Positions 15,614-24,117 of a DNA stretch of 33,047 nt are shown in pieces. The notes under the pieces were generated by a model. It worked only from the letters and a program-made list of their open reading frames with translations, was not told the origin of the DNA and searched no databases. The number at the start of each line of letters is the position of its first letter. Within the stretch, counting starts at the first letter, position 1. A program made the translations under genes and the position numbers. The stretch comes from Gammaproteobacteria bacterium (GTDB lineage Bacteria > Pseudomonadota > Gammaproteobacteria > Enterobacterales > Neiellaceae): the NCBI GenBank assembly GCA_017425245.1, contig JAFOOX010000065.1:1-33047 (forward strand), read 5' to 3'.

Positions 15614-16757
15614 CCTCTGGCTAATCCTCGCCCCGGCCGCGGCAGAGGTCGGGGTGCATGGTTTTATCGCTCAAGGGGCGATCTATACCGATGACAACGC
15701 CTTTGTCACGGATGACAACGGTTGGTCCGCCGCCATTACCGAGGTTGGCACCAATCTGGTGTGGCAGGCTGACTCACGCTGGTTTGTGGCCGGTCAGCTG
15801 ATCTATCTCAACGGTGGCAACCGCTACCCGGACGGCATCCGGGTCGATTATCTGCTGGTTGATTACCTGTTGTTTAACAACAGTGTTGGTGACGTTCACG
15901 TGCAACTGGGGCGGTTCAAAAATGAGCATGGTTTGTATCGTGCCAGCCGTGATGTGCCGGCCACTCAACCTTCGATCGTGCTGCCGCAGTCGGTCTATTG
16001 GGACATGTACCGTGACCAGACCCTGAACACTGACGGCATCAGCGGCAATGGTTACCGCCGCCTCGACTGGGGCTATCTCGACTGGCAGTTGTCGGCTGGA
16101 CGCACTGACGCCTTCAGCGATTCGATGCCGCAAACCGTATGGGTGTTGGGTGACGGGGCCAAGGGCGACTATCACGAAAAATGGGTGGTGCAGGGTAGTC
16201 TGTTCTTGACATCACCCGCTCATGATTTGACCGGCGGCATTTCTCTGCTGCGCTCTCATCTGGAATTTGATGCTGTTCCGGGCTCGTTGGTCAACAGTGG
16301 CTCGGCCATGGTTTCAGAAGGTATTGCTTCACTGCGTTACAGTAACGGGTCCGTCGAGGTGACGGCGGAGTACATTTACGACGATTTCAAGTTGTCGGGC
16401 CTCTATTTCCCGAGCTTTGGCACCGTGGTCAAAAGCGATGGTTACTACCTGCAAGGGCGCTACTGGCTCAATGAGCGAGCGGCACTTCTGGTCCGCTATG
16501 ATCACCGTAATCTCGATCGCAATGATCGCGATGGCGAGACATTTGCGGCGGCCACCGGGCTGCCGGCGTGGCTACGCTACAGCCACGACTGGATGGTCGG
16601 CGTCAGCTACGAGTTAAGCCCAGACTGGTTGCTGCGCGCCGAATGGCATGCGGTGGAAGGGGCCGCATGGTTACCGTCCCATCTCTATCCCGAGCCGCAG
16701 CTGCACGATCAGAAGTACTGGAATCTGTTCGCCCTGCAGCTCTCCTGGCAGTTCTGA
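15582..16757 (+). CDS. Outer-membrane beta-barrel, porin-like protein
   Basis: Starting at ATG 15582 (GGAGG 8 bases upstream) gives 391 residues and a signal peptide (LWWWSSLWLILAPAAA). The rest alternates polar and hydrophobic residues with many aromatics (LVDYLLFNNSVGDVHVQLGRF, YYLQGRYWLNERAALLVRYDHRNL) and ends in LFALQLSWQF. A C-terminal Phe in this setting is the outer-membrane barrel insertion signal. No TonB-dependent plug is present. The start lies inside the PstS-like gene, and the GGDEF-EAL gene begins 9 bases after the stop, so all three are one operon. Pore substrate unknown. Confidence 0.78.
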   Translation: MTRSRLWWWSSLWLILAPAAAEVGVHGFIAQGAIYTDDNAFVTDDNGWSAAITEVGTNLVWQADSRWFVAGQLIYLNGGNRYPDGIRVDYLLVDYLLFNNSVGDVHVQLGRFKNEHGLYRASRDVPATQPSIVLPQSVYWDMYRDQTLNTDGISGNGYRRLDWGYLDWQLSAGRTDAFSDSMPQTVWVLGDGAKGDYHEKWVVQGSLFLTSPAHDLTGGISLLRSHLEFDAVPGSLVNSGSAMVSEGIASLRYSNGSVEVTAEYIYDDFKLSGLYFPSFGTVVKSDGYYLQGRYWLNERAALLVRYDHRNLDRNDRDGETFAAATGLPAWLRYSHDWMVGVSYELSPDWLLRAEWHAVEGAAWLPSHLYPEPQLHDQKYWNLFALQLSWQF

Positions 16758-16766
16758 GAGGCGACC

Positions 16767-19166
16767 ATGGCAGCCCCCCGTTTGTCGTTGCGCTGGCAGG
16801 TGGTGATCGGCTTGATGCTGGTTCTTAGCTTGTTGTTGGCAGTCAGCCAATATCTTGCCTGGCACAACCTGAGTGGTCAGTTGGAGCAGCGTAATCTGGC
16901 CCTGCTAAGTCGTCAGCAGAGTCACTTCCACCTGCTTTTGGAGGGGCTGGCCGAACGCCTGAGCCTTGAAGTCGAAGCGTTGCTGATTCCTGAAACGGTG
17001 GACAATGATGGCCTTGGCCAGGTGGTTACCCACATCAACCATCATTGGTCGCGCCAGGCCTTGTTGCTGGGGTTGGAAGGGGCTGTGGTGTTTGATGGCA
17101 GTGGCCGCCAGCTGCAGCAGTGGGGGGAGATCCGGCTGCCGCTGCCGGCTGGTTGGGCGGCGCTGCTGCAGCCGGCGCCCCAGCCCTTTACCCGTATCCG
17201 CTGCGATCCCCTGTGTTACCACTATGTAGGGGTGCCGTTAGCCGTTGCCGGTGGTGGCGCGCTGGTAGTGTCGGAGTCGCTTACCGATCTGCTGGTCACC
17301 CTGCGCCAACTGCATGATGCCGACGTGGCGCTGTTGGTGCGGGTGGCTGGTCGCCCTGGTTTGCAGCTGATCAGCCTGTCGCGGCCTGAGCTCAACCAGG
17401 CCGTTGTCGAGCGACTACTGGACCGCTTTGACGATGCCAGCCGCAGCCAGCAGCCGCTGGTGGTCAACGATGGTCAGCGCCAGTTAAGGCTGCTGCTGCG
17501 GCCACTGGATGGCATTGATGGCGATGGTTTTGTGCTGCTGCTGCAGGATGAAACCGAGGTCCACCGGGCTCTGCAGCAACTGGCTCGTCATCAGTTGCTC
17601 GCCATCGTTGCTGTGGTTGGGCTGGCGCTGCTGCTGGCCTGGATCTTTGCCCTGTGGTTGGCCGGGCGCTTGCGATCGCTGGCTTTGGCGTTGCCGCTGC
17701 TGGTCAGCCAGCAGTTTGATGAGGCGCGGCGGCTGCTGCGGCCGCGCAAGCGTTGGTGGCAAGATGAGCTGGGCGATCTGGAGCGGGCGGCGCGCGAGGT
17801 GACCGACCAGTTGGCCGGGCTGGCAGATACCGTGGCCCAGCGCACTGCAGCACTGGAACGGCTGGCGCTGAACGATGAGTTGACCGAACTACCCAACCGC
17901 ATCGGGTTGCAACGCCAGCTGAGCGAACTGCTGGCCGAGCCGACGGCCCAGCGGGTGGTGGTGATCCTGATCGATCTCGACCATTTCAAGCGAATCAATG
18001 ACACCCTGGGCTATGGCGCCGGTGATGAGCTGCTGTTGATCATCGCCCGCCGCCTGCAGGTGGTGGCCGGAGGGGAGCATCTGCTGGCCCGCTTTGGCGG
18101 CGATGAACTGGTGATGGTGGCCTGCGGGCTGAGCGATGAGGTAATTGAAGCACTGCTGCGCATCATCCATCTGCAGATCCACCAGCCGGCCAGCATCGGT
18201 CGTCAGCCGCTGGTGATTGAGGCGAGCATGGGGGTAGCGGTAGCTGTCAGCGGTATTGACGCGCCGCAACCAGAGGTGCTGCTGCGTCAGGCCGAAGCGG
18301 CGATGTTCACCGCCAAGGAACGCGGCCGCGGTCATTGGTGCCGTTTTGATCCGGCCATGCTCAATGCCCTGTCGGCTGATCTGTCGATTGAGCAGGCGCT
18401 GCGTCAAGCTCTGCGCAAGCAGGAGTTTGTGCTCCATGTGCAGCCGCAGATCGCCTTGGCCAGCCGCCGCCTGACCGGTTTTGAGGTGCTGATCCGCTGG
18501 CACCACCCCGAGCGCGGCTTGATCTACCCCGATGATTTCATCCCAGCCTTGGAACAAAGCGAACAAATCGTGCCCGTGGGTTACTGGACCATCGATCAAT
18601 CGCTGCTGATGCTGGCAAGGCTTGAAGCTACCGGTTATCCGGGGTTGAAGATGGCGGTTAACCTCTGCTCACGCCAGTTCAACGATCCGCAACTACCCGA
18701 CTTTATTGCCGAACGATTGCGCTACCACGGTATTAACGGTGCCCAACTTGAGCTGGAGTTGACTGAGAACACCCTGATCGGCGCTTTTGACGAGACCTTG
18801 GCGCGCATTGAAGCCTTGCGCTCGCAAGGGTTGACCCTGGCCATTGATGATTTCGGCAGTGGCTATTCGTCGCTCAACTATCTGCGGCTGCTGCCAGTAG
18901 ACCTGCTCAAGATCGACCGCTCGTTCGTGATGGAGTGCCATGAGCGCGAGCGGGATCGCAAATTGGTGGCCACCATCCTCGATCTGGCACGCAACCTGGA
19001 GGTTGCAGTGGTGGCGGAGGGGATAGAGCTGTTACCCCATGTCGAGTTTCTGGCGGCCAATGGCTGCCAGTTTGGCCAGGGCTATCTGATCAGCCGCCCC
19101 TTCGCTAGCAGTGATCTGCTGGGCGTGCTGGGGCGGCAGGTACATCACGGGGTGTGGCAGCTGTAG
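16767..19166 (+). CDS. Membrane-bound GGDEF-EAL c-di-GMP enzyme
   Basis: The protein has 799 residues. A membrane segment at about 10-30 and another at about 275-300 enclose a periplasmic sensory region with a Cys pair (RCDPLCYHY). A HAMP-like linker and coiled coil follow. The cyclase domain has GGDEL instead of GGDEF at about 444-448 and no RxxD inhibitory site, so synthase activity is uncertain. The phosphodiesterase domain has EVLIRW in place of EALxRW at about 572, but keeps the metal and catalytic residues in NLCSRQF, ELTEN, IDDFGSGYSSL, KIDRSF, AEGIE and GQGYL. It probably degrades c-di-GMP. Nine bases separate it from the barrel gene, which suggests that the periplasmic region reads a signal supplied by its two operon partners. 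Confidence 0.9.
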   Translation: MAAPRLSLRWQVVIGLMLVLSLLLAVSQYLAWHNLSGQLEQRNLALLSRQQSHFHLLLEGLAERLSLEVEALLIPETVDNDGLGQVVTHINHHWSRQALLLGLEGAVVFDGSGRQLQQWGEIRLPLPAGWAALLQPAPQPFTRIRCDPLCYHYVGVPLAVAGGGALVVSESLTDLLVTLRQLHDADVALLVRVAGRPGLQLISLSRPELNQAVVERLLDRFDDASRSQQPLVVNDGQRQLRLLLRPLDGIDGDGFVLLLQDETEVHRALQQLARHQLLAIVAVVGLALLLAWIFALWLAGRLRSLALALPLLVSQQFDEARRLLRPRKRWWQDELGDLERAAREVTDQLAGLADTVAQRTAALERLALNDELTELPNRIGLQRQLSELLAEPTAQRVVVILIDLDHFKRINDTLGYGAGDELLLIIARRLQVVAGGEHLLARFGGDELVMVACGLSDEVIEALLRIIHLQIHQPASIGRQPLVIEASMGVAVAVSGIDAPQPEVLLRQAEAAMFTAKERGRGHWCRFDPAMLNALSADLSIEQALRQALRKQEFVLHVQPQIALASRRLTGFEVLIRWHHPERGLIYPDDFIPALEQSEQIVPVGYWTIDQSLLMLARLEATGYPGLKMAVNLCSRQFNDPQLPDFIAERLRYHGINGAQLELELTENTLIGAFDETLARIEALRSQGLTLAIDDFGSGYSSLNYLRLLPVDLLKIDRSFVMECHERERDRKLVATILDLARNLEVAVVAEGIELLPHVEFLAANGCQFGQGYLISRPFASSDLLGVLGRQVHHGVWQL

Positions 19167-19170
19167 CCGC

Positions 19171-19767
19171 TCAGGCGGCGGCACGGCGCCGGCGCAGGCG
19201 CAGCTCTTTGAGCACGAACTCGGGGCGGGTCGCCTTGAGATACTGCAGTTGGTCATCGTTCATCTCGCCTACCGGCAGGTTGAGGGTGCGCGAGGTCAAC
19301 CATGGCCGTGCCCAAGGATGGATCTGGTAACCGTGGTAGCCGTGCGGGCCATCATGGTCAGCCGCGACCCGGCGCAGAATGCCCACTTCCATCAGCCCCA
19401 GTACTGCGGGCTCATCACTGGGCAGACCGATGGTGCTGCGCCGCTGCAGGAAAAACTCGCGCAGAATGGCGCGCTCCTGATGATCAAGCACACTCAGCCG
19501 CTCCCGGATGTGGCCAGCGGCCAGCCGTTTGTGCAGTCGATCCAGCAGGTTACGGCCGAGGTCAACCACCGTCTCACTGCAAAACACCGCTGACAACACC
19601 ACAAAGGCGACGGCCAGAATCGGCTGCACTGGCGTCAGTAACTGGTCGAGCTGGAAGCGGGCAATCCAGCCGTCGGGCAGAAACAGCAGCAGGGCGAGGG
19701 CGCCCCAGGCCCAGATGCCCAGGCGCCACCACTGCTCCTGGCTGAGAGATTGTTTGTGGTCATGCAT
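19171..19767 (-). CDS. Superinfection exclusion B (SieB)-family membrane protein
   Basis: The start ATG 19767 has GGAG 8 bases upstream and gives 198 residues. The frame is open further, but that part is intergenic. Two hydrophobic segments (IWAWGALALLLFLP and VQPILAVAFVVLSAVFC) anchor it in the inner membrane. A cytoplasmic part follows (LSVLDHQERAILREFFLQRRSTIGLP, PAVLGLMEVGILRRVA), the pattern of the superinfection exclusion B family. SieB of lambdoid phages aborts infection by other phages. Chromosomal homologues without a prophage are common and their role is unproven. No phage gene is adjacent. It converges on the c-di-GMP gene with 4 bases between stops. Confidence 0.7.
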   Translation of the reverse strand: MHDHKQSLSQEQWWRLGIWAWGALALLLFLPDGWIARFQLDQLLTPVQPILAVAFVVLSAVFCSETVVDLGRNLLDRLHKRLAAGHIRERLSVLDHQERAILREFFLQRRSTIGLPSDEPAVLGLMEVGILRRVAADHDGPHGYHGYQIHPWARPWLTSRTLNLPVGEMNDDQLQYLKATRPEFVLKELRLRRRRAAA

Positions 19768-19948
19768 GTTGTGATCTCCGCTGTCGGCGACCAAGTCGCC
19801 ACCGGCGCTGTGCCGGGGGTGGAATAAGTGACAGCTGAACCAAAGCAAATGCTGTGCCGTAGGTGGAATGTCAAAGGGGCGACAGTCGCGCTTGGTGGTG
19901 GCCGGCCAGCGCTCATGGCGCTTATGATGGCCGCAGCAAGGAGGGATC

Positions 19949-20443
19949 ATGTTCTATCTCGGATCGATCGGCAGCAACCTGCAACCGGGCCATCATGTGC
20001 CTTGGGTGGTGCGTGAACTGGTGGAACTGGCTGGGGTGTTGCGCCTCAGCCCGGTGATCGTCACCGAGCCGGCCGCTATGCAATCCAGCCACCGCTTTGC
20101 CAACGCCCTATTTTTGCTTGAATCACCGCTGTTGCCGGCCGAACTCAAAGCCTGCTTCAACGCGTTGGAGGCAGAGCATGGCCGTGATCGCAGTGATCCG
20201 GCGCGTAGCGTCAAGGATCGGACGCTGGATCTGGATCTGCTGGCTCACGGTGAGAATCGGATGGCGTTGGCCGCCATTGAGCTGCCGTGCTATCTGCAGC
20301 CGCTGTGGCCAACCCTCGACGGTTTGCCGCTGATGGCGGGCGAGTGCCTGCCGTTCATTATTGGCGACTTACAGCTCGGCGACCGCGCGGCCACCATCTA
20401 CCGGGATGCGGGCACCGGTGAGATAGCGGTTATTGACGATTAG
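19949..20443 (+). CDS. folK: FolK-like hydroxymethyldihydropterin pyrophosphokinase
   Basis: The protein has 164 residues with the HPPK pattern: YLGSIGSNLQPG at the start, FANALFLLESPLLPAEL, LEAEHGRDRSD and RTLDLDLLAHG, where the Asp pair binds magnesium. The enzyme moves pyrophosphate from ATP to 6-hydroxymethyl-dihydropterin in folate synthesis. The ribosome site AAGGAGGG is strong. The C-terminal third is more divergent than in standard FolK, and many genomes carry a main folK beside panC/pcnB, so this may be a second copy. It overlaps convergent folM by 75 bases. Confidence 0.82.
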   Translation: MFYLGSIGSNLQPGHHVPWVVRELVELAGVLRLSPVIVTEPAAMQSSHRFANALFLLESPLLPAELKACFNALEAEHGRDRSDPARSVKDRTLDLDLLAHGENRMALAAIELPCYLQPLWPTLDGLPLMAGECLPFIIGDLQLGDRAATIYRDAGTGEIAVIDD

Positions 20444-21085
20444 CCACAGCGCTTGGGCGATCGGCTCCAGCCCCCCTTCCCGTTGCAGCGGGGTGCGCGC
20501 CAGGATCTGGGCACGATAGTCGTCGCTGTGGTCCTCAAGAAACAGGATCGGCCCCGGCTGGATGCTGTTGACCCGAATCTCCGGTGCCAGCCGTCGCACC
20601 CATGACTGAGCCAGGCTGTCGAGACCGGCCTTGGTGCTGCAATAGGCCGCCAGACGCGGGTTGGGGTGATTGACGTAGATATCGGTGATGGCCACCACGC
20701 AACCATTGTCGCTGGCGCGCAGGGCTGGGGTCAGGGCCTCGGTCAGCAGCCAGGGGGCGAGCATGTGGACCCGGAAAAAGGCTTCAAACTCGGCCGCCGC
20801 TGCGGCCAGCCCATTGCTGGTGGGGCCGAAGGCCGAGGCGTTGTGGATCAGCAGATCCAGCCTCGGCAGCCGCTCACCCAGCTGGCTAGCCAGCGCGGTG
20901 GTGGCTGCCACATCGGCGAAATCACAGGGGTATAGCTCAACCCCGGCGCGGCGCAGCTGCGTCAGCTCTGGCCGCTCGCTGCGGAAGGTGCCAATTACCC
21001 GGTAACCGGCATCGATCAGCTGCAGCGCCAGATAGTGGCCGAGGCGGCGGCCGCAACCGGTGACAAGGGCAACAGGCAGACTCAT
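20369..21085 (-). CDS. folM: Dihydromonapterin reductase FolM (SDR family)
   Basis: The protein has 238 residues of short-chain dehydrogenase fold: nucleotide loop TGCGRRLGHYLA, LDLLIHNAS, and active-site Tyr-Lys in AYCSTKAGLDSLAQSW, with AITDIYV before it. The Arg-Arg in the first loop favours NADPH. These match FolM, which reduces dihydromonapterin to tetrahydromonapterin and has side activity on dihydrofolate. Neighbouring folK and the distant folE2 support a pterin role. A general SDR is the alternative. AAGGAG precedes ATG 21085. The 3' end lies inside folK on the other strand. Confidence 0.83.
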   Translation of the reverse strand: MSLPVALVTGCGRRLGHYLALQLIDAGYRVIGTFRSERPELTQLRRAGVELYPCDFADVAATTALASQLGERLPRLDLLIHNASAFGPTSNGLAAAAAEFEAFFRVHMLAPWLLTEALTPALRASDNGCVVAITDIYVNHPNPRLAAYCSTKAGLDSLAQSWVRRLAPEIRVNSIQPGPILFLEDHSDDYRAQILARTPLQREGGLEPIAQALWLIVNNRYLTGARIPVDGGRAVAEL

Positions 21086-21147
21086 GGCATCACTACTCCT
21101 TGGAAAACCTTGCCGTTAACGCTCGGCGACCGGTCACCGATCACCGA

Positions 21148-23988
21148 TCACCGGCGGGTCGGTTCCTCGCTGGCCACCACCATCAGACAGAGGCTGTCGA
21201 TGCTGACCTCGGCCGCCCCCAGTGCTTCGCGCAGCACCGCCCGTTGCTGACGCAGGGCAGCGATCTCGGCCGGACGCACTGACGGGTTGATGGCCGATAG
21301 CGCTTCCAGCCGGTCGATCTCGCCACACAGCGCTTTTTCCATCGCCTCGCGGGCAGCGCTGACAATGGCCTCAACGCTGGCCGCGGCCACGCTTGGGGCG
21401 GCGCCGGTCAGGCGGGCCACTGCTTCGCCATGGGCTCTGAGCAGGGCTCGAGCGGCGCGCTTGTCGAGTGGCCGCCACTGATTGGCCAGCTTGTCGAGGC
21501 TGACATTGGCGGCCAGATTGCGCCCTTGGGCATCAAGCAGCAGACGGATCGGCGTAGGTGGCAGGAAACGGCTAATCTGGCTGCTGGCCGGCGCCCGAGT
21601 GTGAACCAGCAGGTGCAGATCGAGTAACCAGGTGCCGGTGGGCAACCTCGGATTGACCAGCAGGGCGACTGCCGCGTTGCCCTGAGGGCTGGCGGTGAAC
21701 AGCTCCAGCAGGTCACGCACCAGCGGGTGGTCAGGGGTAACTAGCTGTACCTCTTCGCGGGCCAACGCCAAGCGGCGATCAAAGGTGATGGTGATGCCGT
21801 CATCATCGATGCCGGGTAACACCAGCGCCTGATCGCCACCCTGACGCAGATGATAGGTACCCGGGTCGAGCACTTCGCAATGGATGCCCAGGCCATCGAC
21901 CATGTCATGAAACAGCTCAGCGTGAAGCTCATCATCATCGACTGCCGCGATCGCCGCGGCCAGCCGCTCGCCATTGCCGCCCCCACCTGAATGCAGCTCC
22001 AGCAGCCGGTCGCGACCTTGTTCCAGCTCGGTGGCGAGCTGCTGGTGGCGCTTGTGGCAGTGGTGCAGCAGTCGATCACCCAGCAGTTCATCAGTTGGGT
22101 TGCGTAGCGCCTGCTCAAGTAGCTCGGCACATTGCTCGCGCAGGGCCGCACCACAGCCACTGGTGGCCTCAAAGGCGTTGAACCCTTCGTGATACCAACG
22201 CAGCAGTTGCTGCTGGGCAGAGTCCTTGAGTACGGGCACATGGATCTGCACGCGGTGGCGCTGGCCGATGCGGTCCAGACGGCCAATGCGCTGCTCGAGC
22301 AGATCGGGGTGAAGCGGCAGATCGAACAGCACCAGCAACCGGGCAAACTGGAAGTTGCGCCCCTCGCTACCGATCTCGGAGCAGATCAGCAGGCTGCAGC
22401 CTTCGGGGTCGGCAAACCAGGCGGCGGCCCGGTCACGCTCAACGATTGTCATCCCTTCATGGAACAGGGCGGCGACATTACCCAGCCGCTCACGCACCGC
22501 CTGATGCAGTGCCTGGGCGGTGTCGGCAGCGGCACAGATCAGCAGCACCTTGTCGTTCAGCCAGGGACCGGCCAACTGCGCCAGCAGCCAGGTCAGGCGC
22601 GGATCGGTGGTGATGGGGGGAGCGTCTGGCCAGCGCTCGGGGGTCAGCAGCAGGGACAGTGGTAGCCCGGCAGGTGCTGGCGGATAGGGGTTATCGAGCA
22701 GTTGGGGGTGCAGTTTGCGCCCCGGAAACCCGCTGATGGCCGCGCGCCTGTTGCGGAACATCAGACGACTGGTGCCATGGCGGTCGATAAGGGCGGTGAG
22801 GAGTTCCTGACGGGCGCCAACAGCCACCTCACCATCCTGCTCCAGCAGCTTGAGCGTCGGCAGGATGTCACGCTCACCACACATCTCGATCAGCCGGGCG
22901 GCTACCGCCGCCGGCAGCGGGCCATCGCTCAGCAAGGCCTCGGCCAGTGTGGCTACTTCGCGGAACTGGCGCTCCTCATGGCGGAACTGGGCATAGTCGG
23001 CAAAGCGGTCGCCATCGAGCAGCTTGAGGCGGGCAAAATGACCGGCATGGCCGAGCTGATCGGGGGTGGCGGTGAGTAGCAATACGCCGGGAATGGCGGC
23101 CGTCAGCCGGGCGACCGCCTCATAGTCGGCGCTGGCGCCATCCGGGCTCCAGCTCAGGTGGTGGGCTTCATCCACCACCAGCAGATCGAAACCGGCGGCC
23201 AGCAGCCCGTCCACCACCTTGGGGTGGCGCAGCAGCGGCTGGGGCAGCAGTACCAGCTGCTCGTCATCGAACAGGTTGCCATCGCTGGTGGCCAGCCGCG
23301 CTTCGTCAATCAGGGCAAAACGCAGGTTGAAACGGCGCTTGAGTTCGACCAGCCACTGGTGCAGGAGCGGCTCGGGCACTGCCACCACCACCCGGCTGGC
23401 GCGTTCACGCACCAGCTGGCAGTGGATGATGAGGCCGGCTTCGATGGTTTTGCCCAGCCCCACTTCGTCGGCCAGCAGCAGCCGGGGCTGCAGCCGTTCG
23501 CCGCCACTGGCGGCAATGTGCAGCTGGTGGGGCACCAACGCCACCCGGGCACCGACCAGGCCGCGTAGCGGACTCTGCCACCATTGGGCCTGGGCGTTGA
23601 TGGCGCGGGCGCGCAGGGCGTAGTGGTGGGGCAGGGCCAGCTGACCGAGCAGCAGCCGATCAAGGGGGTGGCCGAGGTTAAGGTGGCCGTCTAGTTCGAT
23701 TTCGCGCACCTCGCGCTCGCTGCCGTCGGCCTGTTGGCACAGATAGCGGACATGGGCGCCATCGCTGCGCATGCTGCGCACTGTCAACTTGCTGCCGCCG
23801 ACACTGACCTGATCGCCACTCTTGAACAGGATGCGGGTCAGCGGTGGATCGGGCAGGCGGTAGGTGCGTTGTTCGTCAACGGCGGGAAACAGCAGGCTCA
23901 GGCTGCGCACGTCGGCGCCGATGACAATGCCGAGTCCAAGTTCAAGTTCGCCGTCGCTGGCATATCGCTGGCCGATCACATAGTGCAT
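21148..23988 (-). CDS. rapA: RNA polymerase-associated helicase-like protein RapA
   Basis: RapA (HepA) is a Swi2/Snf2 ATPase that binds RNA polymerase and helps it recycle. The protein has 946 residues, close to the enteric 968. The N-terminus (GQRYASDGELELGLGIVIGAD) is the Tudor-like region. Motor motifs are LADEVGLGKTIEAGLI, LLVVDEAHHLSW and LLLTATPDQLG, then the second lobe with LLICSEIGSEGRNFQFA and RIGRLDRIGQ. The C-terminal RapA-specific domain is complete. The last bases contain a short GATCACC tandem, so several TGA triplets lie around the stop. It diverges from the PhoH gene with 129 bases between starts. Confidence 0.96.
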   Translation of the reverse strand: MHYVIGQRYASDGELELGLGIVIGADVRSLSLLFPAVDEQRTYRLPDPPLTRILFKSGDQVSVGGSKLTVRSMRSDGAHVRYLCQQADGSEREVREIELDGHLNLGHPLDRLLLGQLALPHHYALRARAINAQAQWWQSPLRGLVGARVALVPHQLHIAASGGERLQPRLLLADEVGLGKTIEAGLIIHCQLVRERASRVVVAVPEPLLHQWLVELKRRFNLRFALIDEARLATSDGNLFDDEQLVLLPQPLLRHPKVVDGLLAAGFDLLVVDEAHHLSWSPDGASADYEAVARLTAAIPGVLLLTATPDQLGHAGHFARLKLLDGDRFADYAQFRHEERQFREVATLAEALLSDGPLPAAVAARLIEMCGERDILPTLKLLEQDGEVAVGARQELLTALIDRHGTSRLMFRNRRAAISGFPGRKLHPQLLDNPYPPAPAGLPLSLLLTPERWPDAPPITTDPRLTWLLAQLAGPWLNDKVLLICAAADTAQALHQAVRERLGNVAALFHEGMTIVERDRAAAWFADPEGCSLLICSEIGSEGRNFQFARLLVLFDLPLHPDLLEQRIGRLDRIGQRHRVQIHVPVLKDSAQQQLLRWYHEGFNAFEATSGCGAALREQCAELLEQALRNPTDELLGDRLLHHCHKRHQQLATELEQGRDRLLELHSGGGGNGERLAAAIAAVDDDELHAELFHDMVDGLGIHCEVLDPGTYHLRQGGDQALVLPGIDDDGITITFDRRLALAREEVQLVTPDHPLVRDLLELFTASPQGNAAVALLVNPRLPTGTWLLDLHLLVHTRAPASSQISRFLPPTPIRLLLDAQGRNLAANVSLDKLANQWRPLDKRAARALLRAHGEAVARLTGAAPSVAAASVEAIVSAAREAMEKALCGEIDRLEALSAINPSVRPAEIAALRQQRAVLREALGAAEVSIDSLCLMVVASEEPTRR

Positions 23989-24117
23989 GCAGTTTTTGTC
24001 TCGCTCGCTGGCGCGTGCCGCAAAGGGTGGGCTATGGTAGCGAAAGGTGCCACCCGGCGCACCCCGCCAGGCACCTGCTGTACCGTCTTGTCAGTCGTAG
24101 CCACTCAGGAGGAGCCG

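Noticed and set aside
21131..21152. Short GATCACC tandem near the rapA stop
   Set aside because: Only about three 7-base units, partly inside coding sequence. It looks like minor slippage, not a functional element.
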